Below, piece by piece: positions 52,011-61,805 of a DNA stretch of 64,000 bases (within the stretch, counting starts at the first letter, position 1; every line of letters starts with the position of its first letter). A model generated the notes under the pieces. The model made no database searches and was not told where the DNA came from. It worked only from the letters and a program-made list of their open reading frames with translations. The position numbers were made by a program, and so were the translations under genes. The DNA is from Caulochytrium protostelioides (Eukaryota > Chytridiomycota > Caulochytriomycetes > Caulochytriales > Caulochytriaceae), in assembly GCA_003615045.1 (NCBI GenBank), contig ML014182.1:1-64000 (forward strand). Direction: 5' to 3'.

Positions 52011-53182
52011 GGTGCCGCGGTCGTCCGCGAGCGGGCGGTCCAGTTACGCCGATCAGCACGGCCACGTGGCGTGCCGAAGAGCAACAAAGGCGGCGCGACG
52101 AGACGGCGGGAGGAAGGCGAGGCGGCGTCGTTGGCACCGAGTCGGCGGCGAAAGACGACGAAAGGGAAATCGGCGCAGTCGCCCGATCCGAGTCGACGGC
52201 ACAGAGATCGCGTAGGAGCTTGCCCCCGGAGCCGGCACGTGGTCGAGCACGTGGAAGACGTACGCGGAGACGTATGCGGAAGTATGAATCAGGGAAGACG
52301 TCGCCCCCGAGCGCTAAAAAAAAAGGCACGAGAAACGATGAATGTCCGCTCGCAACCGCCTTCTCATCCGGATGTCAACCCGATCGTGGGTGGTCGACGC
52401 GGCGCCGCCTGGCAAAGCGCCGACGAGTGGGTGGAGGCGTACAAGGCTGCCGCCACTCACACCCGGCAGCGGCGCTGAGTCGATGCTGGACGGCCCCGCA
52501 GCACGCGTTGGCCTCGCCGGAGCCGTCCGATCTGCCGCGCGGGGGGCCGCCGCTGCCTATGGGGGCTGACGCCGCCGCCGCCGCCGCCGCCGCCGCCGTC
52601 CTCGTCGGCGGCGGCGGCGTCGGCGCCGTGGCGGCCGCGGATCGGCGATGCTTGCGGCTATCCAGATCGGGTGGCGGCCGCGAGGGGGGACGCCGCGGCG
52701 TCGTGCCCATGCGGCGTTCCGGTCGCAAGGATCGGCAGCGACCCCGCCGCCGTCGCCGCGGGCTGTCCCTGGTCGTGGGTCACACTCACCCCGGGCCACA
52801 CTTACTGGCGGTGGCCGCGTTGGACGGCAGCAGGTCGCGGGAAGACCCATCGCGATGACGCGCACATGATAGCACGGCCATAGAACGGATCGCCGCGACA
52901 TGATGATACCCCCGGATCCGACGTCGTCGCCTCGGCATGTCCAGGAGACGACCCCCAGATCCCGCAGGCATGTGGCAGCGATGGGGACATGCGTTGCCAC
53001 GGCCGTGCATTCAGCCCAGCAACACCATTCTGCAGAGATTGCCAGTCCCATTACCCATCTGACGGGGTCGGAGAGGACGTCTTTCTTGTCCGCTCCGGAT
53101 TCTGCTGCGAGCGGCCTTCTCGACTCGGGTGCTGCACGTGGCAGCCGCGTGCCGCGTTCCTGGACGGCGCCCTCGAAACAAT
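52011..53182. other. Divergent intergenic region
   Basis: Shared upstream region of SPAG16 (-) and the condensation-like gene (+). It contains an A run near 52318-52324 and a GCC/GGC trinucleotide stretch at about 52567-52620. The frame of the plus-strand gene is open upstream to 53129 without an ATG. No gene is supported. Confidence 0.5.
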
Positions 53183-56100
53183 ATGAGCCATTCGCCGGTC
53201 CCGCTCGGCGGCGGCGGCGCCGCGAGCCCGCACGGCTCATCCAGCAGCTTCCGGCCCCACAAAGCCGCCTCACTCGCGGCGCCAGCAGCGACCGGCGGCA
53301 GTCGCCCGCACGGGCTGGACGGAAACGGCGCGCCGTCGCTTGGCGGCAAGGACGTTGTGATCCCGCCGATCCCGCAGCAGAATACGCGGTCGCCGACGCG
53401 GTCATCGACGCCGACCCCGGCGGCGGGGTCGCCCCTCCCGCCGACGGCGTCCATGGCGGCACGGTCGCCAAAACGCCGCGCTGCGACGCCCGTCGCGACC
53501 GGCACCGCCGCGGGCACGACCCCGTCTCCGAGCAGCGTCGGGTGGCGCCATGTCGCGCGCAGCGACGTGACCAGCGGCCTCATCGGGTTGCGGGACGAGC
53601 CCTCGCGCCCCACGACCGCCGTGTCGGTCGCAGCGTCGGTCGCAACGGCGGCGTCGACGGGCGGCAAGCGCGTGCCCCGGCACATGGTGCCGACGGCGAG
53701 CTCGAGCCGCAAGATGGCGCCGCGGCTGGCGCGACCGATGCCCTCGCCGCAGGTCGCGGCGCTCATGGCGGGTGCGCGCGCCGGCGATTTAGCGCATTCG
53801 TTGGACGCGCTGGACAGCCGCGCCGATGACGCCGACGACGATGCCAGCGATGACGATGCCGCGGCGCACGGGCCTCCTCGGTACGAACCGACGGCGTACC
53901 AGACATGGGTTTGGCATGCGCAGCGCGGGTCGCCCGAGGCGGACGCGGACACAGAGACCGACGCGGGGACCCGCAGGGGATCGCCGACGTCGCCGACGTC
54001 GCCGACGGCTGCGGCCGCAGGCGACTACCAGCTGGCGAAAGTGGCCTGCGTGCCGGGGCCGCTGGAGGTCATGCCGTGGGGCCTCGTGGTCAACTACCTG
54101 CGCTGGCGATACCCGATCCTGACCACCGTGTTCCACAAGAATCAGCGGATCCTGGACGCGGATCTGCATGCGTATTATGCGCGCGACGACTGGCGCCATG
54201 CCGATCCAATGGCCTTTGTGCAGGTGATGCCGCTCGCGTCCTTGATGCCCGGGACCGCCCGTGGTGCCGAGGATGCTCACGGCCACGGCGGTGACGCCGC
54301 TGACGCCGCTGGTGCCGACGCCGCCGGGGAGTCACCGGCCGTCGTCGCGCTGCGCGTCGAAGCATTTGTCCGCGGCATGCAGCCGCGATCCGACGACGCT
54401 TTCCAAGTCCTGCTCCTCACCGCGCCTCCCGGCGCGACGGACGCGGCCATGTCGTCGTCGTATGTCGTGTTTATGGCCTCCGAAGCCATCCTGGACCGCG
54501 TGGCGCTCACGCATTTGATTCGCACGGCGTTCCGGCTCTACCATTACGTGCTGGCCCCGGACCTGGTTGCGCCGCTCTCGCTGCCGGCCGGCGCGGCGCG
54601 CGATACCGCCGGGCTGCCGCAGCGGTGGACGGCGCGGCTCGCCCAGGCCTCGGCGACCTGGCTCGGCCCGATCCGCACCGACTGGGTCGCGCGCGCCCTC
54701 GACCGTGCGGGGCCCTCGCCCAAACAGGTCAGTGCGGCGCGCGGGTTCTGGCAGTCGCAGCGGCAGTATGTGACGGACGTCGTGCTCACGGAGCAGGAGC
54801 AGAGCTCGCTGGAGCGGCGGCTGCGGCGCCTGGACAACGAGCAGCGAGTGTTAATCAACACGATTGCGTCGCTCACGAAGCAGGAGACGACGATCCGGGA
54901 CGAGCTTGCGGAAGCGCGGCAGCGGCGCGTCGCGATCGAGCAGGCGCAGTATGCCACGCACGACCGCGTGACCGCGTTCGTCCATCCCGAGACTGGTGAA
55001 AACGTCGTCATTGCGCGGTCGCTGCGGGACGCGCTCGTCACCGGCACGCTGGGCACGCTGGCCGGGCTGTTCGCGAAGCACGGCGTGGCGCCCGAGACCG
55101 TCGCGGCGCTGCGGCCCTACAGCGACACGATGGAGGCGTTTGCGAGTCTCGGCGAGACTGAGCTGAACCAGACGGCGCTGCTGACGCGGGAGCGGCGGCA
55201 GATTGCGGCGCTCGCGGACTATACACGCAACCGCATCTACGAGGCCATTCAGGAGCAGAGCAAGGTCCGCTTCACCGTGGAGCGAACAATCCGCAAAGCG
55301 ACGCGCGATCTCGAGGCCGTCTCGGCGTCGCTGCAAGCGCGGATGGCGCAACTCGACCGCGTCGAGCACGCGCGCATGACGGTCCGGGAGGAACTGCATC
55401 CGGCGGTCGCGTCGACGCGGATCGAGGCCCTGCGGCTCGTCGTGTCGCTCGATGAGCTCGCGGAACGCGCCGACACGCCCTATGGCTTCGTGCCGGTCGT
55501 GCTCAACGCCGAAACCACCCAGCGGCTGCGCACGTGGACCGAGGGCTGGGCCAACCGGCTCCGCCAGACGCGTGCCCTCCGCGGCACGGGGTCCGCGGCG
55601 ACCGCCGCGAGCACTGCCGCCGACGAGGACAACGAGATGGACGTGGACACGTATGCGTACGACGTGGCGCCGGCCACGTCGGGCTCGGCCACGACACTGT
55701 GGTCACCCGAGATCGCGTGCCTGGCGGCGTTTGCGATCCTCATGAAACACGTGACGGGCCAGTCGCAGTTCCTCATGGGCATGGCCTCGCTGCCGCCGCT
55801 GGAGGCGCGGCCGGCGTCGGGCGAGCCTGCAGCGCCCGCGGCATCGACTGGCGGTCGCGGGTCCGTGACCGCCGCGCCGCGGCCGCCGCCGGACGTGCTG
55901 ACGGTTGGCCCCGAGACGCGCGTGCTGCCGCTCAAGTTCGATGTGAGCAAGCCCGACCGACTGTTCCGCGGGTTCTTCGAGCACGTGGCGGGCACGGTCG
56001 AGCGCGCGCGGGGCTACGTGGACGAGCTCTCCGCCGCGCTGCCGGAGGGCCTCGCGACGCCAATTCAGTATGAGTTCTGGCGGCTGCAGACGCTGGAGGC

Positions 56101-56581
56101 GCTGGCGGTGCACGGGATCGCGCCGGAGGATCTGCTGGGCGAGGTGCATGTGCTGCGCCACCGCGAGGCGACGACGGACTCGCCGCCTGAGACGAGCGAT
56201 GGCGCGTCGGCGGCCACGCAGGCGCCGTTCACCCTGCTGGAGGTCGAGCGCTCGCAGCCCTACGACCTGAAGCTCGTGCTGTTCGAGACGCGCGACGGGA
56301 TCGTGGGCGGGTTCAAGTTTCGGCGCGCGACGATTCGGCCCGAGCAGGCCGAGAAGTGGAAGGACAAGCTCGACGCAATCCTGGGCGGCATCGATTCCGG
56401 CATGAAGGATCTCACGATCGCGGCCATGATTTCCCGGTTCTACCAGGAGTTCTGGCGGTCGAGCCAGAGCCCGCTGACGAGCCAGATTAGCATGCGCTCC
56501 GATTCCCGCCAGTCGGGGAGTCTCCAGCCGCTCGCCCTCCACCAGGTATGCACCTCCCTCAGTCAGCTGCACGCCTCATAA
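53183..56581 (+). CDS. Unrecognised large protein: split condensation-like fold with coiled coil
   Basis: I do not recognise this protein as a named family. The 1132-residue frame starts at 53183 (MSHSPVPLGGG). Residues 1-275 are low complexity. About 281-520 resembles the N-terminal half of a peptide-synthetase-type condensation (CAT-like) domain: VVNYLRWRYPILTTVFHKNQ, then YVVFMASEAILDRVALTHLI at the place of the HHxxxDG motif. About 533-740 is helical and charged, a likely coiled coil (LERRLRRLDNEQRVLINTIA; DLEAVSASLQARMAQLDRVE). About 920-1090 resembles the C-terminal half of the fold (ALAVHGIAPEDLLGEV; YDLKLVLFETRDGIVGGFKF). The catalytic histidine is missing (SEAILDR, 433-439), so enzyme activity is doubtful. 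A possible GTATGC donor lies near the end, so the last residues are uncertain. Confidence 0.6.
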   Translation: MSHSPVPLGGGGAASPHGSSSSFRPHKAASLAAPAATGGSRPHGLDGNGAPSLGGKDVVIPPIPQQNTRSPTRSSTPTPAAGSPLPPTASMAARSPKRRAATPVATGTAAGTTPSPSSVGWRHVARSDVTSGLIGLRDEPSRPTTAVSVAASVATAASTGGKRVPRHMVPTASSSRKMAPRLARPMPSPQVAALMAGARAGDLAHSLDALDSRADDADDDASDDDAAAHGPPRYEPTAYQTWVWHAQRGSPEADADTETDAGTRRGSPTSPTSPTAAAAGDYQLAKVACVPGPLEVMPWGLVVNYLRWRYPILTTVFHKNQRILDADLHAYYARDDWRHADPMAFVQVMPLASLMPGTARGAEDAHGHGGDAADAAGADAAGESPAVVALRVEAFVRGMQPRSDDAFQVLLLTAPPGATDAAMSSSYVVFMASEAILDRVALTHLIRTAFRLYHYVLAPDLVAPLSLPAGAARDTAGLPQRWTARLAQASATWLGPIRTDWVARALDRAGPSPKQVSAARGFWQSQRQYVTDVVLTEQEQSSLERRLRRLDNEQRVLINTIASLTKQETTIRDELAEARQRRVAIEQAQYATHDRVTAFVHPETGENVVIARSLRDALVTGTLGTLAGLFAKHGVAPETVAALRPYSDTMEAFASLGETELNQTALLTRERRQIAALADYTRNRIYEAIQEQSKVRFTVERTIRKATRDLEAVSASLQARMAQLDRVEHARMTVREELHPAVASTRIEALRLVVSLDELAERADTPYGFVPVVLNAETTQRLRTWTEGWANRLRQTRALRGTGSAATAASTAADEDNEMDVDTYAYDVAPATSGSATTLWSPEIACLAAFAILMKHVTGQSQFLMGMASLPPLEARPASGEPAAPAASTGGRGSVTAAPRPPPDVLTVGPETRVLPLKFDVSKPDRLFRGFFEHVAGTVERARGYVDELSAALPEGLATPIQYEFWRLQTLEALAVHGIAPEDLLGEVHVLRHREATTDSPPETSDGASAATQAPFTLLEVERSQPYDLKLVLFETRDGIVGGFKFRRATIRPEQAEKWKDKLDAILGGIDSGMKDLTIAAMISRFYQEFWRSSQSPLTSQISMRSDSRQSGSLQPLALHQVCTSLSQLHAS

Positions 56582-57497
56582 GGCACGAATTCGATGTCTC
56601 TGTCTTCCAGTGTATTTTTGTGACAACGTTGTGACGACAACGTTGTGACAACGAATGCTCAAATACTGTGGCCCATCCTCACCTAACACGAGCCATACGC
56701 TCCTTGGCGCCCCCCAAGGGCTTGCCACGGAGGCCGCAGCGCATTCAGGTTATGCCGGGTTCTCATACCCACACTACGCTTATCTTTTCATAGACGACCA
56801 CGGTCCGACACGATCGCATCAGTTTAGTTGTAGCTCCGAAAGGAAGACTCGCTTCGCCGATCAGGGGGGAATCTCAGCCGGCTAAGCAGCCGGCCCCACG
56901 GCGTGTCCTGCGCCGCCGCCCCGGGGCTTGCTGCGCCCCTCCGGTTGACGTGGCCAGTCCGGAGAAAACTCCGCTCCTGCCGAGAGCGCGATGAGGCCCC
57001 GCTCTCCCTTCGTCCCCGCCGACCGCAGCTGGTCGTCACTCGCGTGTCCTTCGCATCCTCTCTGCCTGTGCGGGGTCGCGCATGCACTGCTGCTCCCGTG
57101 CGCACGACCCACGGCGAGAGACGGCAGCTGCGAGACGGCAGCCAATCGACAGCCAGACGACGTGGCCACGTCCCGAGGGCGTGAGTGGGCGAGCCAGAAA
57201 GGCCACGAGCGGCGAAGCAGGGTGATGTCATGGCCCCTGGTCCTCAAGAAGAGAGACCCCCCAAGGGACCCGTGAATATCGCGTTAATAGGATACGGCGA
57301 GCGAGACGTAGTATCCACCGTCGCGACAGCGTGTGACAGCATCTCACGGGGGTTCTGATGGGCCGTGCGTGGTAAACCCCGATAAAGCTCCTTCTCGATT
57401 TTCCTGTGGATCCCTTGGCGCCGCTTTCCGCTTTCCTCTGCTTCATACCCCTTGCCGAACGTTTTCCCCATCCGCCGCCTCAATCGACATTGCAACG
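56582..57497. other. Intergenic region and eIF6 promoter
   Basis: Contains paired ACAACGTTGT palindromes right after the preceding gene (annotated separately) and one GCGATGAG string at 56988-56995, which equals the core of the yeast PAC element found before ribosome-biogenesis genes. The eIF6 frame is open upstream to 57333 without family similarity. No other gene is visible. Confidence 0.5.
56619..56653. repeat. Paired ACAACGTTGT palindromes
   Basis: The perfect 10-base palindrome ACAACGTTGT occurs at 56623-56632 and again at 56637-56646, start to start 14 bases. Flanking TGTGAC is repeated with them and a partial third copy (GACAACG) follows. They lie about 40 bases after the stop of the condensation-like gene. 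Confidence 0.9.
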
Positions 57498-58235
57498 ATG
57501 GCTGTCCGTGCGCAGTTTGAAAACTCGAACGACATCGGCGTGTTCGCCAAGCTGACGAACTCCTACTGCCTGGTCGCCATTGGCGGGTCGGAGAACTTTT
57601 ACTCGGTCTTCGAGAGCGAGCTCCAGGATGTCGTGCCGATTATCCACACATCGATTGGCGGCACGCGCATCATCGGCCGGCTGACGGCCGGCAACCGCCA
57701 CGGTCTGCTCGTGCCCAACACGACCACCGACCAGGAGCTGCAGCACCTGCGCAATGCGCTGCCAGACTCAGTCGCGCTGCAGCGCGTCGAGGAGCGCCTC
57801 TCGGCTCTCGGCAATGTGATTGCGTGCAACGACTACGTCGCCTTGATCCACCCGGATCTGGACCGCGAAACCGAGGAGATCATCGCCGACACGCTCAAGG
57901 TCGAGGTCTTCCGCCACGCGATTGCCGACCAGCTGCTCGTCGGCACCTACTGCGCGCTCTCCAACAACGGTGGCCTTGTCCACCCCAAGACCTCCGTCCA
58001 GGACCAGGACGAGCTCTCCTCGCTGCTCCAGATCCCGCTCATTGCCGGCTCCGTCAACCGCGGCGCGGGACACGTCGGCTCGGGCCTCGTCGTTAACGAC
58101 TGGGCCGCCTTCGCCGGCCTCGACACCACTAGCACCGAGCTCTCCGTCATCGAGAACATCTTCAAGCTCCAGGACGCCCAGCCCCAGTACATCGTCAACG
58201 AAATGCGTGATGCCATCATCGACTCCGTCGTCTAA
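57498..58235 (+). CDS. TIF6: Eukaryotic translation initiation factor 6
   Basis: Anti-association factor that is loaded on pre-60S subunits and blocks early joining of the 40S subunit; needed for 60S biogenesis. The 245-residue protein starts [20 protein letters not shown], matches the usual length exactly and covers the five-fold pseudo-symmetric repeats typical of the family: [62 protein letters not shown] and [20 protein letters not shown]. The end IDSVV is normal. No intron. The 3' region is rich in T and C, typical of a highly expressed gene. Codons are biased to C-ending forms more strongly than in neighbours with disordered tails. Confidence 0.98.
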   Translation: MAVRAQFENSNDIGVFAKLTNSYCLVAIGGSENFYSVFESELQDVVPIIHTSIGGTRIIGRLTAGNRHGLLVPNTTTDQELQHLRNALPDSVALQRVEERLSALGNVIACNDYVALIHPDLDRETEEIIADTLKVEVFRHAIADQLLVGTYCALSNNGGLVHPKTSVQDQDELSSLLQIPLIAGSVNRGAGHVGSGLVVNDWAAFAGLDTTSTELSVIENIFKLQDAQPQYIVNEMRDAIIDSVV

Positions 58236-59210
58236 GCATCACGCTCGTTCGGACCCCTCGTTGTTTCTTTTGTTGTGCTCTGTCTCTCCTTTTAATTATT
58301 GTTATGTTTCTCCGTTTCTCTCTCTATCGCTCGCGTTCCCGCTCGCTGTCTCTCCCCACCCTCCTCTTTCGCTACATAACTTTTCTTTTGGCTCACGGGC
58401 CCCTTTTTCGCACGGCATCCCTCGTGCGGCGCGCGTTTCGTGCTCTCGCCTTGTTCTAATATACTAACTTTATTGTCGCTGTCGTGTTACCCAGGTTCTG
58501 TAAGCATACATCTTCTTTTGCGGAAGATGCGAAGATAGATTTGACTGCCTGGATCGGAGTTTCCCTATAAAAAAGAAGGGACTCCGCCCTTCGGAGCAAT
58601 CGTCTCTCTCGCCTCGCCTCGGCGTGCCTCTGGCAGCGGGACGCCTTCGCCGGCATGGGGGCTCGATGCAATGTCGATGCGAGTGGGGCTGGGCTCGGCC
58701 TCGTTCCACCAAGCCGGGTCGAAGGGAAACAACAGCCGAGAGACCCCGCTCCCGCGTTGGCGTGAACGACGGATCGGCATTGCTGTCGGCACACCCATCA
58801 CACACACACACCGCTTCGCTCCGAGTCTCGACGGCGCGAACGGCCATAGATAGCCCCTTTCGGGCTAGCCCTTGCCTCAGGCATCAAGCATGCGCCGCCC
58901 TGGGCAAGACGACGAAGATCAGGGCCCGAGCGGAGTTAGGGGTTCCGACTGCTTATCTGCCGCTTCGCGCGATTTTCGAGACATTCCTCTATCTCAGTGC
59001 TTGCTTCTCTCTGATATCGTCATCGCCTGCTGTTGGAGACTGGCTCCCCCTGTATTGCCAACGACCGCTGTCCTCCTTGGATGATCAGCCACCCAACGCC
59101 CGAAACTCCGACCCTCATTCTCGTATCTCCGTTCCAAAACGCTGACGGATCCTGACGGATCCCGATATCGTCCGATCTCTGCTCCTCTCACCAGCTTCCG
59201 GATTGCCACA
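58236..59210. other. Intergenic region
   Basis: A long T/C-rich stretch (about 58250-58470) follows eIF6 and fits its 3' UTR. Just before the Cms1 start, CTGACGGATCC-type sequence is directly repeated at about 59142-59165, which may be part of a promoter. No gene is supported. Confidence 0.5.
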
Positions 59211-60263
59211 ATGAGCGGCGACGCGCTGGACGACTTTGAGATTGCGCTGCCCAAGCGCACGCGCACTGCAGACGCCACGGAAGCAGCGGACGCTGCCGCG
59301 CCGCGCGCGCGCGCCAAGAAAGCCAAGACCGCTGCGCCGGCGGCGGCAGCGGCCGACTCGCCCGCGGCGCTGAAGCGCAAGCAGTTCGCCCAGCGGGAGC
59401 AGGCACTCTGGGACCTGATCGCGGCCCGCGACACGCAGGTCGACCGCCTGGGCTCGCCGCTCGTCGTGGTCGGCGCCGTAGCGGCCGCGGCATCGCCATC
59501 ACCGGCCGCTGACGCCGCTGACGCCGTCGACGCCGTCGAGACGGACGACGAGCACAACACGCCGGACGGTGACCCCGCGCATGCAGACGCCGCCGGCACG
59601 ACGGCCGGCGCAGGCACTCCCGACGGCGCGGCGCGGTTCCCGACGCGGTCGGACGACCAGATGGCCGCGCTCGCGACGTATCTGTTCGGCGACCGCACCA
59701 CCTCGGTGCTCTCGCTGCGCCACAAACGCGCCACGGCCTCGCCGAGCGTGCTCGTCGTGTGCATGTCCGCCGAGCGCTGTCTGGCCATGATCAAGGCGTG
59801 GTCCACGATTGGGGCACGGCCGGCGCCCGCCGACGCCCGCGGTGGCGGCCGTGGCGGCGGCCGCGGAGCCCGTGGCAGCGCCCGTGGCGGCCGCGGCGGC
59901 TGGAACGGCCGCGGCGGGCGTCCCGTGCACGCGCACGAGCGGCAGATGATCGGCGGGTGCAAGGTGGCCAAACTGTTCGCGCGGCATATCCGCCCCGTGG
60001 AGCAGCGCGCGGTGCTGACCGCGACGAACTACCCGGTGGCCGTGGGCACGCCCGCGCGGATCAGCGCGCTGCTGGAGCCCATGGAGGACCACGGCACGCG
60101 GACGCTGCCGCCCATGTCGCTCGAGAGCACCGAGGTCGTCGTGCTTGACGCGAGCTTTGTCGACACCCACCAGCGGACGCTCATGAACAGCGTCAACACG
60201 ATGGACGCCGTCGAGCAGCTCCTGGCCAAGATTCCCGCATCATGTCGCATCGTCATCTGGTAA
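59211..60263 (+). CDS. CMS1: Cms1/CMSS1-like small-subunit biogenesis protein
   Basis: Predicted nucleolar protein of the Cms1 family, a helicase-like fold linked to 90S/40S ribosome assembly. The 350-residue single exon starts MSGDALDDFEIALPKRTRT. An acidic and basic N-terminus is followed by the conserved core: ALKRKQFAQREQALWDLIA (about 53-70), VLVVCMSAERCLAMIKAW (about 180), an RGG-type Arg/Gly insert (about 205-235), KVAKLFARHIRPVEQRAVL and NYPVAVGTPARISALLEP (about 280), then SLESTEVVVLDASFVDTHQ. The end is RIVIW. The RGG insert is not typical of yeast Cms1 and may bind RNA. Same direction as eIF6. Confidence 0.83.
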   Translation: MSGDALDDFEIALPKRTRTADATEAADAAAPRARAKKAKTAAPAAAAADSPAALKRKQFAQREQALWDLIAARDTQVDRLGSPLVVVGAVAAAASPSPAADAADAVDAVETDDEHNTPDGDPAHADAAGTTAGAGTPDGAARFPTRSDDQMAALATYLFGDRTTSVLSLRHKRATASPSVLVVCMSAERCLAMIKAWSTIGARPAPADARGGGRGGGRGARGSARGGRGGWNGRGGRPVHAHERQMIGGCKVAKLFARHIRPVEQRAVLTATNYPVAVGTPARISALLEPMEDHGTRTLPPMSLESTEVVVLDASFVDTHQRTLMNSVNTMDAVEQLLAKIPASCRIVIW

Positions 60264-61146
60264 CCTGTATATGTAGATGAAATCAAAGAAAAAATGGTAC
60301 GAAACCCTGCACGGGTCCGCCGACGAGCAGACGATGAGACAATTCGGGGCATAGCATGAAACACACCATTTGATACCATGGCTTACATCGCACGCCTCTC
60401 AAGCGTCGCTAGTACCACGGATGAAGGAAGCCGTGGCGGGCGGTGTTGCCCCGCTTTGCTGGCTGACGATTCCTGTTGCGTACATGGCACATCCGGCGCA
60501 TGGATCGATTTGAATCACCGCTGGCCCGTGCACTACGCTGGCGTGTCCTACTGGCCATTTCCAATACATCGCCAAACATCACCTTTTAGAACAACCACCT
60601 CAAATGGTCCTCGGAAGCGAAAGGCCACAGATGGCGCGGGATCGCGAGAGGGCGCATCTATGCCCATCCCGAGCGCCGGAATGTTCCGAGGCATCCGACA
60701 TCATCCTGGGCGGCATACCCCGATCACGGCCAAAGAGGAGTGATGCCCCCTTTTCTGAGCGAAAATGTCTCCCCCCCAAATGTGAAGGGCAAGCATCGGA
60801 TGCCGCGGCTACTAATCATGAAAAGTAAGCGTACCAGCAACATCAGATATAAACGTACGCACCCCCATACGCGTCGGCTACAAAACAACGCCAAGACGAT
60901 TGGTCCTCTACGAAAGATAAGGATACGGGCACGCGTCACGGGGCTGTGCACGCGATTCGGACATGAGTTGTCAAGACATCTGGCACCGTTGCGTGGTCGC
61001 AAACCGTGATGCAGCCATGAAACCCTATCGAGAAACCGAGCGGTGCTCGATGCGAAACGAAGGCAGCATGGCGGTAAGATCCGACCTCCTCTGTCAGCAC
61101 CTGACCCACGGCTTTCGGTGATACGAGACCGCGGACGGTCGGGCGG

Positions 61147-61178
61147 GCCGCCGCCGGCCTAGGCCGCCGCCGGCCTAG
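61147..61178. repeat. 16-bp tandem duplication
   Basis: The unit GCCGCCGCCGGCCTAG is present twice with no gap. It contains a GGCC palindrome core and lies about 0.65 kb upstream of the SPX-domain gene. Confidence 0.95.
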
Positions 61179-61350
61179 GTCTCGTGTCCACGTCCGCTCG
61201 CCAGCGCCCGCGCACCGCCGCGGTGCCTCGTGTCAGCGATCGACCGGCTGTCGTCGGCGTTGCCGCCGCTTCGATTTTTTCGTTCGAAAAAGAATGGGTC
61301 CGCGATATCATCTGACCCCGCTTATCCCCGCTGCTTATCGGCAATGCTCC

Positions 61351-61400
61351 GCCGCCGGTGCCATCGCCGGTGCCGCCGCCGGTGCCGCCGCCGGTGCCGC
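61351..61400. repeat. 12-mer GC-rich tandem repeat
   Basis: About four units of the type GCCGCCGCCGGT (one with ATC in place of a GCC) in a row. Confidence 0.85.
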
Positions 61401-61805
61401 TCGTACGGCCCGCCTTCGCCGCCGCCGCCCGCCTTCGCCGACGTCGCCGACTTCGCCGACTTCCCAGCAGGCTCCCTGGATCGCTCGCCCCTTTGTTTCA
61501 TGCCGCAGCCGCCCAGGTATAAATCGCTTCCGGCGGCCGTGGCCGCACTGCGCATGAGCAGCCACGGCGATCGCCAGAGCGATGGACGGGCGATGCGTCG
61601 TCGATCACGCGGCGCAGCGTGAGCTGAAGCCGTCGATCTCGCCGCGATACATGGTGCCGACCCGTGCACGTGGCCTCCCCCATCCCGTCACCGTCACCGT
61701 CACTGGCGGGTGATCTGGCGCGGCGTCCCACCGTCTTCCTGGTGCCGTCGACCGACGCAGCGGCTTCCTGCGCGATACATAGACGCGGCGACGTCGACGC
61801 TCACG

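Larger units (their letters stand above)
60264..61805. other. Intergenic region upstream of the SPX gene
   Basis: About 1.5 kb of mixed composition. It contains a 16-bp tandem duplication at 61147-61178 and 12-mer repeats at 61351-61400. T- and A-rich patches lie at 60830-60900. No gene or RNA could be supported. Confidence 0.5.
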
